Source: an uncultured bacterium (lineage in GTDB: Bacteria; Actinomycetota; Coriobacteriia; Coriobacteriales; Coriobacteriaceae). Taken from it: a DNA stretch of 64,000 bases. The translations under genes and the position numbers were made by a program. The DNA lies in assembly GCA_905215505.1 (NCBI GenBank), contig CAJMPU010000013.1, positions 4,774 through 68,773 of the forward strand, given 5' to 3'. Below the pieces are notes generated by a model. That model did no database searches. It was given only the letters and a program-made list of their open reading frames with translations, and was not told where the DNA came from. The stretch's first letter is position 1; each line of letters begins with the position of its first letter. Shown piece after piece: positions 39,772 through 48,041 of this stretch.

Positions 39772-41076
39772 CTACTGGTTGTCAGCAGCCGAGAAATCCA
39801 TATCGAGCGAGGAAACGGCCCAGCCGATATGGTTGTCGGAGCGCACGAATTTGACGGTGTACTCCTGCTCGCCGCCCTTGGACAGCGATGCCTTCACCTT
39901 GGCGGTCGTCTCGGTCATGGACTGATCCATGCCCTCGACGGACACGGTGGCACCCTGCGGAATCGAGGAGATGACCATCGACTTGGCATCCTCGGACAGG
40001 CTCGAGGCCAGACAAGACTCGGCCTTTGCGGTGTCACCGTCGCCAGCAGCCTGGAACAGATCGGTGATAACCGACTCCTGCGAGGGGAAGCCAAAGCCGC
40101 GCGTATAGGCAAAGCCCAGACCGCCCGCGGCGATCAAAATGAGCAGAAGCAGCACGATGAAGACTTTGAGACCCGTGTGGCGATGGCGACGACGAACCTT
40201 GGCCTGCTTGCGGTCCTGACGGTCCTGCTGGACCATCTCGGACTCGGACAGCGTAAAGAAGCCGGTGTCCGAGGGATCGGGCATAAACTGACCGGTCGCG
40301 CCCGTAGGATCGAGCGGATCGACGGCTGGAGCGTCCATCGCGGGTGCCGGAGCCGTGGCCATGGCCGTCTGGGCAGACAGCGCGGCAAGCGAATCGTGCA
40401 CGCGGGCAAGCTCATCGGCCTGCTCGGAGGTGAGCTGGTAGATGCCATCGGCAGTAGCGGCGTTAAAGGCGTCGAGTGCGTCGGAGGGACGGCCGGCGGC
40501 AGAAAGCGCCTGACCCATGCCGGCGTTGAGCGCACGCGTGTCGTCGCGGGGGCCGGCAAAGTCGATAGCCGTGCGGTAGGTCTCCACGGCATCCGCCGGA
40601 CGGCCGAGTTTAATGAAGCAACGACCGAGCTCGCCGAGTGCGGCGGCAGGAGCCGGATTGGCACCGTCGATGGCGGCCTGACGGAAGGCAGTACCCGCGT
40701 TGGCATAGTCGCCCGACTGGAACAGCGCGTTACCCAGGCCCAGATAGGCCTTAAACGGCGTGGCATAGGAAGCATCCTGCGTAGCGGCAGAGAACGCCTG
40801 GGCGGCCGTCGTGTAGTCGCCCACGGCGGCGAGCGCCTTGCCGCGGTTGGTGAGCAGCGCGCCGCGCTTGCCGTAGGTGCCGTCGTTGAGGGCGGCGGCA
40901 TAGGCCTCGGCGGCCTCGGCATACATGCCCAGGTGCATCAAGGCGTTGCCACGAAGGTGATCGGCCTCGCCCATAATCTCATCGGGAGTCTTTGCCGCCC
41001 CAAGCATCTGGGCTGCAGCGGAAAAATCACCCGCGCGGTAAGCGGCGCGGCCCTGTTGGATCAGCTGGCTATTCAA
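39772..41076 (-). CDS. tetratricopeptide-repeat protein with one transmembrane helix
   Basis: The 434-residue product has an N-terminal array of about six TPR units (residues 1-215; YRAGDFSAAAQMLG, HLGMYAEAAEAYAAAL, LFQSGDYANAGTAFRQAA, KLGRPADAVETYRTAI). A Pro/Asp-rich linker and a basic stretch (QDRKQAKVRRRHRHTG) follow, then one membrane helix near 305-327. The outer C-terminal domain of about 105 residues has no family I recognise. The start is TTG at 41076 after AAAGGGG. The topology places TPRs in the cytosol and the small domain outside, which suggests a scaffold or sensor, but the function is unknown. Confidence 0.82.
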   Translation of the reverse strand: MNSQLIQQGRAAYRAGDFSAAAQMLGAAKTPDEIMGEADHLRGNALMHLGMYAEAAEAYAAALNDGTYGKRGALLTNRGKALAAVGDYTTAAQAFSAATQDASYATPFKAYLGLGNALFQSGDYANAGTAFRQAAIDGANPAPAAALGELGRCFIKLGRPADAVETYRTAIDFAGPRDDTRALNAGMGQALSAAGRPSDALDAFNAATADGIYQLTSEQADELARVHDSLAALSAQTAMATAPAPAMDAPAVDPLDPTGATGQFMPDPSDTGFFTLSESEMVQQDRQDRKQAKVRRRHRHTGLKVFIVLLLLILIAAGGLGFAYTRGFGFPSQESVITDLFQAAGDGDTAKAESCLASSLSEDAKSMVISSIPQGATVSVEGMDQSMTETTAKVKASLSKGGEQEYTVKFVRSDNHIGWAVSSLDMDFSAADNQ

Positions 41077-41087
41077 GGAAGTCCCCT

Positions 41088-41630
41088 TTACTCGTGAACG
41101 ATCTCGACATGGACGATCTCGTCGCCGGCACGCAGCTGCGAAATCACATCGAGACCCTCGACCGTGGTACCAAAGACGGTGTAACCGGAATCGAGGTTAT
41201 GCTGGGCACCCAGGCAGAAGTAGAACTGCGAACCCGCGGAATCGGGGTCCATGGAGCGCGCCATGGCAAGGGCACCGTCGACATGGCTGTTGCGCGGATT
41301 GGTGGCAAACTCGCCCTTGATGCAGTAGCCGGGGCCACCGGTACCGGGCATGCCGTCGGGGCCCTCAAGGCCGGCAGCGACGTCGGCGCCGGACATGTCG
41401 CGGGTATTGGGGTCGCCACCCTGGATAACAAAACCGGGCACATAGCGATGGAACTTAAGGCCATCATAGAAGCCCATCGTGGAAAGCTCGCAGAAGTTCG
41501 CGACATGAATGGGAGCGCCCTCGCCGTCAAACTTGACCTTGATGGTACCCTTCGACGTCTCGATTACGGCGCACTCGTCGCCGACAAGCTGATACTCGGG
41601 CGTGTAGAGCTCTTTCTTAAAACCAAACAT
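41088..41630 (-). CDS. ppiB: cyclophilin-type peptidyl-prolyl cis-trans isomerase
   Basis: This enzyme catalyses proline isomerisation in folding proteins. The 180-residue protein has no signal peptide and is cytosolic. The catalytic core is present: YDGLKFHRYVPGFVIQGGDP with the active Arg, MARSMDPDSAGSQFYFCLG, and YTVFGTTVEGLDVI. The ATG at 41630 has GAAGGA 6 nt upstream. It probably forms a two-gene unit with the TPR gene 11 nt downstream. Confidence 0.95.
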   Translation of the reverse strand: MFGFKKELYTPEYQLVGDECAVIETSKGTIKVKFDGEGAPIHVANFCELSTMGFYDGLKFHRYVPGFVIQGGDPNTRDMSGADVAAGLEGPDGMPGTGGPGYCIKGEFATNPRNSHVDGALAMARSMDPDSAGSQFYFCLGAQHNLDSGYTVFGTTVEGLDVISQLRAGDEIVHVEIVHE

Positions 41631-41669
41631 GTGGTTCCTTCCTCGTGCGTTTAAAGCATATTTGTACGA

Positions 41670-41699
41670 ATTGTAGCAATAAGCACGGGTTTACATCAA
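41670..41699 (-). promoter_or_regulatory. ppiB promoter
   Basis: TTGATG (41699-41694), 18 bp, TACAAT (41675-41670) on the minus strand, about 40 nt before the ppiB start. Confidence 0.7.
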
Positions 41700-41737
41700 T
41701 TGCGCACGTAGGTTATGCCGACTATGGCGAACTAATT

Positions 41738-42880
41738 TTAGGAACGCTGCTGCGGCTTCCAGGAACCCACATTGGCATCGTACTGGTTCAGCGCGCTGTT
41801 GCCGCCCTGCGCGATGGGCGCCAGGATCTCGCTTTGGTGGGAACTCATCGACTCGCCATCGGGAATGGCCAGCGAGATATCCCAGCTCTGGCAGATCACG
41901 TCGACGCGCTCATACATCCACTCGGCAAGCTGCTTTAAGTGGGCGATGTCATCCGCATAGACCGTATCGTCCTGTACTTTCAGGTTGTTGAGCTCATCTT
42001 GCGTCTTTTTGATCTGGTCGCGCAGGGCGTAGGCACTCTGCGACAGCTCCTGACGGGTGGACAGCGGCGTTCGGAGATAACCGTTGTTAAAGGAATCGAT
42101 GACCTCGCCGATCTGGTCCTCGTCAGCGTAGGACACGATGGTCTGATACAGACCGTCGAGCCTGGTATAGAGCTGATCATCGGTGAGCACGGTTTCTTCC
42201 TGGACCACCTCCGCAGAATCGTCCTGCTTGGTATCGTCCTCAGTGGCCTCGCCCTTTTGGCGCGTGGGGAAGGTGGTCTGTGCAGCTTGGCCAAACTGGT
42301 CGTAGAAGCCGGGCATAACACCCATGGGATCGGTCGTCACGAACCAATAGGCACCGCCGCAAACGACGGCAAGGACCGCGATGATAATGAGCGGCTTGGG
42401 AATATGACGCTTATGCTTGTGATAGGCGTCCTCGTCGGGGTGCACCTTGCGCTTGGGTTTTTGAGCATCGTCATGCAGGGAAACGGGCGTGGGAATATCG
42501 ACCTTGGGGATACCGAAATCCTTATCGAAAGCCGGCAGCACGCAGGTCTCATTGGGGTCAGCGGCGTCCGAAAGCACCGCAGCGGCAGAGGCCGGCGCAT
42601 GCGGCACCTCGGTATCGATCTGCTCTTGCGTTAGGCGCGGAAAGCCCGCCGTGCGGCCCGCTGCCAGGTCGGATGCGGCCGCGTCCTCGGAGAGGATACC
42701 CGGAGCGGGGCGTCCGCATTTGGGGCACGTGCGATCATGCGGAGAAAGACGGGCACCGCAGCCCTCACAGAACACGAACTCGGTGTGCTCCGGACCATCG
42801 CCCGGACCCACATAGGCGTTGCAGTAGGGGCAGAACGAGGCGCCGTCCTCGATGGTCTTTAGGCAATGCGGGCAGATCAC
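41738..42880 (-). CDS. zinc-ribbon membrane protein of unknown function
   Basis: The 380-residue product begins with two zinc-ribbon units (ICPHCLKTIEDGASFCPYC and FCEGCGARLSPHDRTCPKCG; four CxxC pairs). A disordered, Asp/Pro/Ala-rich linker and a basic segment (YHKHKRHIPK) precede one membrane helix near 158-180. A helical outer domain of about 200 residues includes an acidic, Gln-rich part. I chose the GTG at 42880, because AAAGAGG lies 5 nt upstream and the first Cys follows directly. An earlier in-frame TTG at 42910 lacks such a site. The architecture resembles the TPR protein nearby: cytosolic binding domain, one helix, unknown outer domain. Confidence 0.78.
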   Translation of the reverse strand: MICPHCLKTIEDGASFCPYCNAYVGPGDGPEHTEFVFCEGCGARLSPHDRTCPKCGRPAPGILSEDAAASDLAAGRTAGFPRLTQEQIDTEVPHAPASAAAVLSDAADPNETCVLPAFDKDFGIPKVDIPTPVSLHDDAQKPKRKVHPDEDAYHKHKRHIPKPLIIIAVLAVVCGGAYWFVTTDPMGVMPGFYDQFGQAAQTTFPTRQKGEATEDDTKQDDSAEVVQEETVLTDDQLYTRLDGLYQTIVSYADEDQIGEVIDSFNNGYLRTPLSTRQELSQSAYALRDQIKKTQDELNNLKVQDDTVYADDIAHLKQLAEWMYERVDVICQSWDISLAIPDGESMSSHQSEILAPIAQGGNSALNQYDANVGSWKPQQRS

Positions 42881-42983
42881 GGCATCCTCTTTTCGAAGCA
42901 ATTCAAACAATCGAGGTTAGAGCATAACATCGCCACGGCCCCACAGGAGCAAGGCACCAATTCAACATCGCCAGGGCGCGTAG

Positions 42984-45707
42984 TTACTTCTTCTTTTTGC
43001 TCGGCATCGAGACTTTGATGCCTTGGGCGGACTTGGTTACGCGAGAGCGCTTGGCTCCGCTACCCTTCTTTTTCTTGGGCTGGGCCTGGGCCACGCCCTC
43101 GAGTGCGCGGACCTCGGCCTCGCGAACGGTGCGAGCTTCGCGGCGCTGTGCCATGTCGGCGGCGACGCGCTTGGCAAAACGCTCCGCCGTCGAACCCGTC
43201 GAGCTCACCTTGCCGCCACCGCGACCCAGGTGGACGCGCACACCGCGTCCAAAACCAGTTGCGGCATGACGACGACGCGGCTTGAGCGAATCCATCATCG
43301 TGGCGAGCTTAAAGAACACCGAACAGGTAAAGACCACGATGACAGCCAAGATAACCATCTGGCCCATCGACAGGTTGGCAATAGACAGCAGCTCCGGGAA
43401 TCCGATAACGCCCACCAAGATGCCAGCGACTACAAACACAAAGAGCACCACGCGCAAGGGCGTGAGAGGCTGCGAGATGCGCCAGATCAGGCTGACGCTC
43501 GCCGCGCACGACGTAAGCAGGCACATCGTAGACAGCGTGAGCTGGCTAAAGCCAAACACGCGCGCCACAAAGATATCGAGCGCCGCAGCCAAAATGACCG
43601 CAATCGACGCCGGCAGTGCGCGCTTGAGCACGTTGGTCAAAAACGCACCCTTCACGCGAGCATTGTTGGGCTCCAGGCCCAACACAAAGCCCGGCGCGCC
43701 GATGCAGAAGAAGTTGATGAGCGTCATCTGAATCGGCTCGAAAGGGTACGGCGGCAGCGCGATGCACAGCGCCGCCAGGCCCATCGAGAACAGCGTCTTG
43801 GTCAAGAACAGCGAAGCCGAACGCTGCAGGTTGTTGATGGAGCGACGGCCCTCGGCCACCACGGCGGGCATCGAGGCAAAATCGTTGTCGACGAGCACGA
43901 TTTCGGCCACGTTACGCGCGGCATCGGAGCCGGCCGCCATGGCGACGGAGCAGTCGGCCTCCTTGAGCGCCAACACGTCGTTGACGCCGTCGCCCGTCAT
44001 GGCCACGGTGTGCTCGCGGCGCTTGAGCGCCTGCACGAGCTCGCGCTTCTGCTGCGGGGTCACACGACCAAAGACATGGTAGCGGTCCACTGCGGCATCG
44101 AGCTTGGCCGACGTATCGAGCGTCGTGGCGTCCACATAAGCGTCCGCCCCTGGCACGCCCACCACGCGCGCGATCGACGACACCGTACGCGGGTCGTCGC
44201 CACTGATCACGTTAAGGGTCACGCCCTGCTCGTTAAAGTAGCCGATGGTCTCGGCCGCCGAGGTACGAATCTCGTCGCGGATGGTCACAAAGCCCACGGG
44301 CTCGGCCTCGCCCACCATATCGCCATCGGGCGTAAAGCCGTCCACGCGCGCCACCACGAGCACGCGGCAGGTATCGGCAAGCTCGGCGACACGGTTCTCG
44401 ACCTGCGAAAACACACACTCCGAAAGCACAAACTGCGCAGCGCCCATCACATAGGAGCCCTGCGCAAACGAAGCGCCACTCCACTTTTTGGACGACGAGA
44501 ACGGAATGACCGACAGCGGCTCGGACACCTCGACCGGTCGATCGGCGTAATAGTTGAGCAGCGCCTGGCAGGTCTCGTTGGCATCGGCCGAAGTCGCACG
44601 CGCCACGTTAGCCAGGGCAAAATCGAGCACCGTGGTATCGACGGGAACGGCGGCTTCGCCCTCCCCCGCGCCCATGCCAAAGCCCTCGATCGGCAGCGGA
44701 TACGTGCCCTCGACCTCCATACGACCCGAGGTAATGGTACCCGTCTTGTCCAGGCACAGCACGTCGACGCGAGCGAGCGTCTCGATGCAGTAGAGCTGCT
44801 GCGCCAGCACCTTGCGGCGGGCCAGGCGCACCGTGGCGATGGCGAGCACCGACGAGGTCAGCAGCACCAGGCCTTGCGGGATCATGCCCAGCAGGGCGCC
44901 CACCGTGGACAGCAGCGCCGACGAAGGCACATGACCAGCCAACAGCTCGGAGAAGCACCACGAAAGCGCGCTATCGCCCGGGGTTCCCGCGGCATCCCAC
45001 AGCTCGCTCACACTCGAGGCAAACAACGCCAAACCGAGCGGGATCATGATGATGCTCGCAAAGCGCACAATGGCATTAAGCGCGTTCATGATCTCGGAAT
45101 TGACCTTTTTGACGTACTTGGCCTCATTATTAATTTTAGCCACGTAGTTGTCGGCGCCGACATGGATCACGCGGGCGCGCAGCAGGCCCGAGTCGATAAA
45201 GCTGCCGCTCATGAGCTCGGAACCGGGCTGCTTCTTAATAAGGTCGCTCTCGCCCGTCAGCAGGCTCTCGTTCACGAGCGCCTCGCCCGAAACCACCACG
45301 GCGTCAGCGGGAATCTGGTCGCCGCGCCCCAGGCGGATGATGTCGTCGAGCACGATCTGGTCCAGGTCGAGCTCCACCTCGGCGCCGTCGCGCACCGCGA
45401 TGGCCTTCTTGGAGGTCAGCAGCGTGAGTTTATCGACCATCTTCTTGGAACGCATGGACTGAATGACGCCAATAGCGGTATTGAGGAACACCACGAACAA
45501 GAACGTCAGATTCTTAAACGAACCGGTCAAAATGACCAGGAACGCCAAGATCACGTTGATCAAATTGAACAGCGTGCAGAGGTTCTCGATGATGAGCTCT
45601 TTGACCGACTTGGTCTTGAGCTCCATGTTGCGGTTGATCTTACCGGCGGCGATGCGCTCCTCGACCTCGGCGGTCGAGAGTCCGCGCTCGATATCCGTTG
45701 CTGCCAT
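42984..45707 (-). CDS. cation-transporting P-type ATPase, CtpE-like, with long basic C-terminal tail
   Basis: P-type ATPases pump cations by a phospho-aspartate cycle. The 907-residue protein has the actuator loop LLTGES, the phosphorylation motif CLDKTGTIT, the hinge MTGDGVNDVLALKEAD, and the fourth-helix motif GMIPQGLVLLTSSV. The last resembles mycobacterial CtpE, a calcium-uptake pump, so the substrate may be Ca2+. This is inferred. After the last helix, about 100 residues form a Lys/Arg-rich tail ending in KKKK. The likely start is ATG at 45707. ATG 45719 and GTG 45722 are alternatives. It begins just after the tRNA-Arg(CCG) terminator. Confidence 0.88.
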   Translation of the reverse strand: MAATDIERGLSTAEVEERIAAGKINRNMELKTKSVKELIIENLCTLFNLINVILAFLVILTGSFKNLTFLFVVFLNTAIGVIQSMRSKKMVDKLTLLTSKKAIAVRDGAEVELDLDQIVLDDIIRLGRGDQIPADAVVVSGEALVNESLLTGESDLIKKQPGSELMSGSFIDSGLLRARVIHVGADNYVAKINNEAKYVKKVNSEIMNALNAIVRFASIIMIPLGLALFASSVSELWDAAGTPGDSALSWCFSELLAGHVPSSALLSTVGALLGMIPQGLVLLTSSVLAIATVRLARRKVLAQQLYCIETLARVDVLCLDKTGTITSGRMEVEGTYPLPIEGFGMGAGEGEAAVPVDTTVLDFALANVARATSADANETCQALLNYYADRPVEVSEPLSVIPFSSSKKWSGASFAQGSYVMGAAQFVLSECVFSQVENRVAELADTCRVLVVARVDGFTPDGDMVGEAEPVGFVTIRDEIRTSAAETIGYFNEQGVTLNVISGDDPRTVSSIARVVGVPGADAYVDATTLDTSAKLDAAVDRYHVFGRVTPQQKRELVQALKRREHTVAMTGDGVNDVLALKEADCSVAMAAGSDAARNVAEIVLVDNDFASMPAVVAEGRRSINNLQRSASLFLTKTLFSMGLAALCIALPPYPFEPIQMTLINFFCIGAPGFVLGLEPNNARVKGAFLTNVLKRALPASIAVILAAALDIFVARVFGFSQLTLSTMCLLTSCAASVSLIWRISQPLTPLRVVLFVFVVAGILVGVIGFPELLSIANLSMGQMVILAVIVVFTCSVFFKLATMMDSLKPRRRHAATGFGRGVRVHLGRGGGKVSSTGSTAERFAKRVAADMAQRREARTVREAEVRALEGVAQAQPKKKKGSGAKRSRVTKSAQGIKVSMPSKKKK

Positions 45708-45737
45708 ACCACGTCCCATCACGTCGCGTCGGTATAA

Positions 45738-45773
45738 GAAAAACCGCCCGGACCATGCGAGGTTCGGACGGTC
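45738..45773 (-). terminator. terminator of tRNA-Arg(CCG)
   Basis: ACCGTCCGAACC pairs with GGTCCGGGCGGT (one mismatch, one wobble; loop TCGCAT), followed by TTTTTC on the minus strand. It lies about 10 nt after the tRNA CCA end. Confidence 0.88.
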
Positions 45774-45783
45774 TCACGTTCGA

Positions 45784-45860
45784 TGGTGCCCCATGTTGGA
45801 TTCGAACCAACGGCCTTCTGCTCCGGAGGCAGACGCTCTAATCCCCTGAGCTAATAGGGC
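45784..45860 (-). tRNA. tRNA-Arg, anticodon CCG
   Basis: The minus strand folds as a full cloverleaf. The 7-bp acceptor is GCCCTAT with ATGGGGC (one G-U pair), the D-arm is GCTC...GAGC, the anticodon arm is TCTGC CTCCGGA GCAGA with CCG at positions 34-36, and the T-arm is GTTGG TTCGAAT CCAAC. The CCA end is encoded. It reads CGG arginine codons. Confidence 0.95.
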
Positions 45861-45871
45861 CAACGTTTGGC

Positions 45872-45901
45872 ATTATACCCAAGTGCACCACGGGCTATCA
45901 A
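45872..45901 (-). promoter_or_regulatory. tRNA-Arg(CCG) promoter
   Basis: TTGATA (45901-45896), 18 bp, TATAAT (45877-45872) on the minus strand, 11 nt upstream of the mature tRNA 5' end. Confidence 0.8.
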
Positions 45902-45980
45902 AATAAAAGAAAAAGCTTTGCAATTCCGAGGAAGACGCGGCTCAACGGCCCACTTTAGAAGGCAAAAGCGAGTCAGATAG

Positions 45981-46054
45981 TATAAACTCTCATGCACCAT
46001 ATGTACACGGCTCGCGATGCGGGCCGTTTTTGCAAGGGTTATCCATCGAGGTGA
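45981..46054 (+). promoter_or_regulatory. aroF leader: -10-like element, short in-frame ORF and terminator-like hairpin
   Basis: TATAAA at 45981-45986 (alternatively TAGTAT at 45978-45983) may be the -10 of the aro operon. No good -35 is visible. Five bases after TATAAA, an ATG at 45992 opens a 20-codon ORF (peptide MHHMYTARDAGRFCKGYPSR) whose TGA at 46052 lies inside the aroF ribosome-binding region. Inside it, 46007-46015 (ACGGCTCGC) pairs with 46019-46027 (GCGGGCCGT) across a 3-base loop, followed by TTTT. This is an intrinsic-terminator shape at the very start of the transcript. Attenuation is inferred. Confidence 0.5.
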
Positions 46055-46064
46055 GAGGCACACC

Positions 46065-47087
46065 ATGATTGCAATTTTAAAAGAGAGCGCCAGCGACGAG
46101 GCCGTCAGCCATATCGTCAGCTGGATTGAGAAAAAGGGCCTGAAGACCGATGTCTCGCGCGGCGAGAATGAGACGATCATCGGCCTGGTGGGCGATACGA
46201 CCAAGATCGACCCGTTCCTGCTCGAGTCCATGGATGTCGTCGAGCGCGTGCAGCGCGTCTCCGAGCCGTTCAAGCGCGCCAACCGCAAGTTCCACCCCGA
46301 GGACTCCGTCATCGACTGCGGCCACGGCGTCAAGATCGGCGGCGATCAGTTCCAGGTCATCGCCGGCCCGTGCTCCGTCGAGGGCGAGAACCTCATCCGC
46401 ATCGCCCGCCGCGTGAAGGCCGCCGGTGCCACGATGCTGCGCGGCGGTGCCTACAAGCCCCGCACTTCCCCGTACGCCTACCAGGGCATGGGCCCCGCCG
46501 GTCTGGACCTGCTGTGCGAGGCGTCTGCCGAGCTCGACATGCCGATCGTCACCGAGATCATGGACCCGCGCGACGTGCAGGTCTTCCTGGACAAGAAGAT
46601 CGACGTCATGCAGATCGGCGCCCGCAACGCCCAGAACTTCCCTCTGCTCAAAGAGGTCGGCAAGACCAAGACTCCGATCTTGCTTAAGCGCGGCATGTCC
46701 GGCACGATCGATGAGCTGCTCATGGCCGCCGAGTACATCATGAGCGAGGGCAACGACAACGTCATCCTGTGCGAGCGCGGCATCCGCACCTTCGAGACCC
46801 GCACCCGCAACACCTTCGACCTCAATGCCGTGCCGGTGCTGCACCACCTGTCGCACCTGCCCGTCGTCGCCGACCCCAGCCACGCCACCGGCTACACCCG
46901 CTACGTTGAGCCCATGGCGCTCGCCGCGACCGCCTGCGGTGCCAACGGCCTAGAGATCGAGGTCCACGACGAGCCCAGCCGCGCATGGTCCGACGGCGCT
47001 CAGGCCCTCACCCCCGATCAGTTCGACGACACCATGCGCCGCATCCGAGCCATTCGCGAGGTTGTCTGCCATGAGACCATGGAGTAG
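46065..47087 (+). CDS. aroF: 3-deoxy-7-phosphoheptulonate synthase (DAHP synthase, type I beta with regulatory domain)
   Basis: DAHP synthase condenses PEP and erythrose 4-phosphate, the first shikimate step. The 340-residue protein has an N-terminal ferredoxin-like domain (about 1-70, MIAILKESASDEAVSHIVSW), which in this subclass mediates feedback control by aromatic acids. The barrel follows, with VIAGPCSVEGENL, MLRGGAYKPRTSPYAYQG, QIGARNAQNFPLLKEVG, KRGMSGTIDELL and PVVADPSHATG. The ATG at 46065 has GAGAGG 6 nt upstream. It opens the eight-gene aromatic operon. Confidence 0.97.
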   Translation: MIAILKESASDEAVSHIVSWIEKKGLKTDVSRGENETIIGLVGDTTKIDPFLLESMDVVERVQRVSEPFKRANRKFHPEDSVIDCGHGVKIGGDQFQVIAGPCSVEGENLIRIARRVKAAGATMLRGGAYKPRTSPYAYQGMGPAGLDLLCEASAELDMPIVTEIMDPRDVQVFLDKKIDVMQIGARNAQNFPLLKEVGKTKTPILLKRGMSGTIDELLMAAEYIMSEGNDNVILCERGIRTFETRTRNTFDLNAVPVLHHLSHLPVVADPSHATGYTRYVEPMALAATACGANGLEIEVHDEPSRAWSDGAQALTPDQFDDTMRRIRAIREVVCHETME

Positions 47088-47090
47088 CCC

Positions 47091-48005
47091 ATGGGTACAG
47101 TGAGAAACGCGCGCGTTAACCAGGGCGGCCCCAAGTGCGCCGGCATCGTCGGCCTGGGCCTCATCGGCGGCAGCTTTGCCCGCGGCTATGCGCAGGCGGG
47201 CGTCCGCGTGCTGGCCTGGGACCCCGATGACGATGTCATGACGGCCGCCAGCATGGGCACTGTCGCCGGAGAGCTTAACGACAAGACGCTCGGCGAATGC
47301 GACATCATCGTCCTTGCCTGCTATCCCGAGGCATGCATCGAGTGGCTCGAGGCGCACGCCCAGGCGCTCGCCGACGCCACCGACACCGAGGCCATCATGG
47401 GCCCCGTGGTGATCGACACGGTGGGCGTCAAGGGCATCGTGTGCGAGCGCGCCTTTGAGCTAGCCCGCGAGCACGGCTTTTACTTTGTGGGCGCGCACCC
47501 CATGGCGGGCACGCAGTACTCGGGCTATGCGCACTCCCGCGCCGACCTGTTCCAGGGCGCCCCGCTCGTGCTCGTACCGCCCGCGGTGGACGATGCGCTC
47601 AAACTGGAGCTTTTGGGCCAGGTGCGCGAGATGGTACGCCCCTTGGGCTTTGGCAAGTTCAGCGTGACCAGCGCCGCCGAGCACGACCGCGTCATCGCCT
47701 TTACGAGCCAGCTCGCGCACGTCGTCTCCAACGCCTATGTTAAGAGCCCGACCGCTCAGGTCCACCACGGCTTTTCGGCCGGCAGCTACCGCGATCTCAC
47801 CCGCGTGGCGCACCTCAACCCGCAAATGTGGTCCGAGCTCATGATCGACGACGCCGACGCGCTCGCCTTTGAGATCGACCATCTGATCGAATCGCTTGGC
47901 GCCTACAGCCGTGCGCTCAAGGACCGCGACCAGCGCTATCTGGAGAATCTCCTTGCCGAGGGCGACCGCATTAAGCGCGCACTCGACGACGAGGCCTCCC
48001 ACTAG
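47091..48005 (+). CDS. tyrA: prephenate dehydrogenase
   Basis: This enzyme oxidatively decarboxylates prephenate to 4-hydroxyphenylpyruvate, the tyrosine branch. The 304-residue protein has the NAD motif GIVGLGLIGGSFARGYAQAG and the family active-site region GAHPMAGTQYSGYAHSRADLF. The C-terminal helical dimer domain contains FTSQLAHVVSNAY and YRDLTRVAHLNPQMW. There is no ACT domain. It lies 3 nt after aroF with GGAG in the end of that gene. Confidence 0.95.
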   Translation: MGTVRNARVNQGGPKCAGIVGLGLIGGSFARGYAQAGVRVLAWDPDDDVMTAASMGTVAGELNDKTLGECDIIVLACYPEACIEWLEAHAQALADATDTEAIMGPVVIDTVGVKGIVCERAFELAREHGFYFVGAHPMAGTQYSGYAHSRADLFQGAPLVLVPPAVDDALKLELLGQVREMVRPLGFGKFSVTSAAEHDRVIAFTSQLAHVVSNAYVKSPTAQVHHGFSAGSYRDLTRVAHLNPQMWSELMIDDADALAFEIDHLIESLGAYSRALKDRDQRYLENLLAEGDRIKRALDDEASH

Positions 48006-48041
48006 ACAACCCATCACGCCAGGTCGAAAGGACCGAAGCTT

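Noticed and set aside
43023..45737. Plus-strand open frame of about 900 codons opposite the P-type ATPase gene
   Set aside because: It is the mirror of a GC-rich gene with strong third-position bias. Its translation has no family motifs and is rich in His, Arg and Gly, while the minus strand encodes all P-type ATPase motifs.
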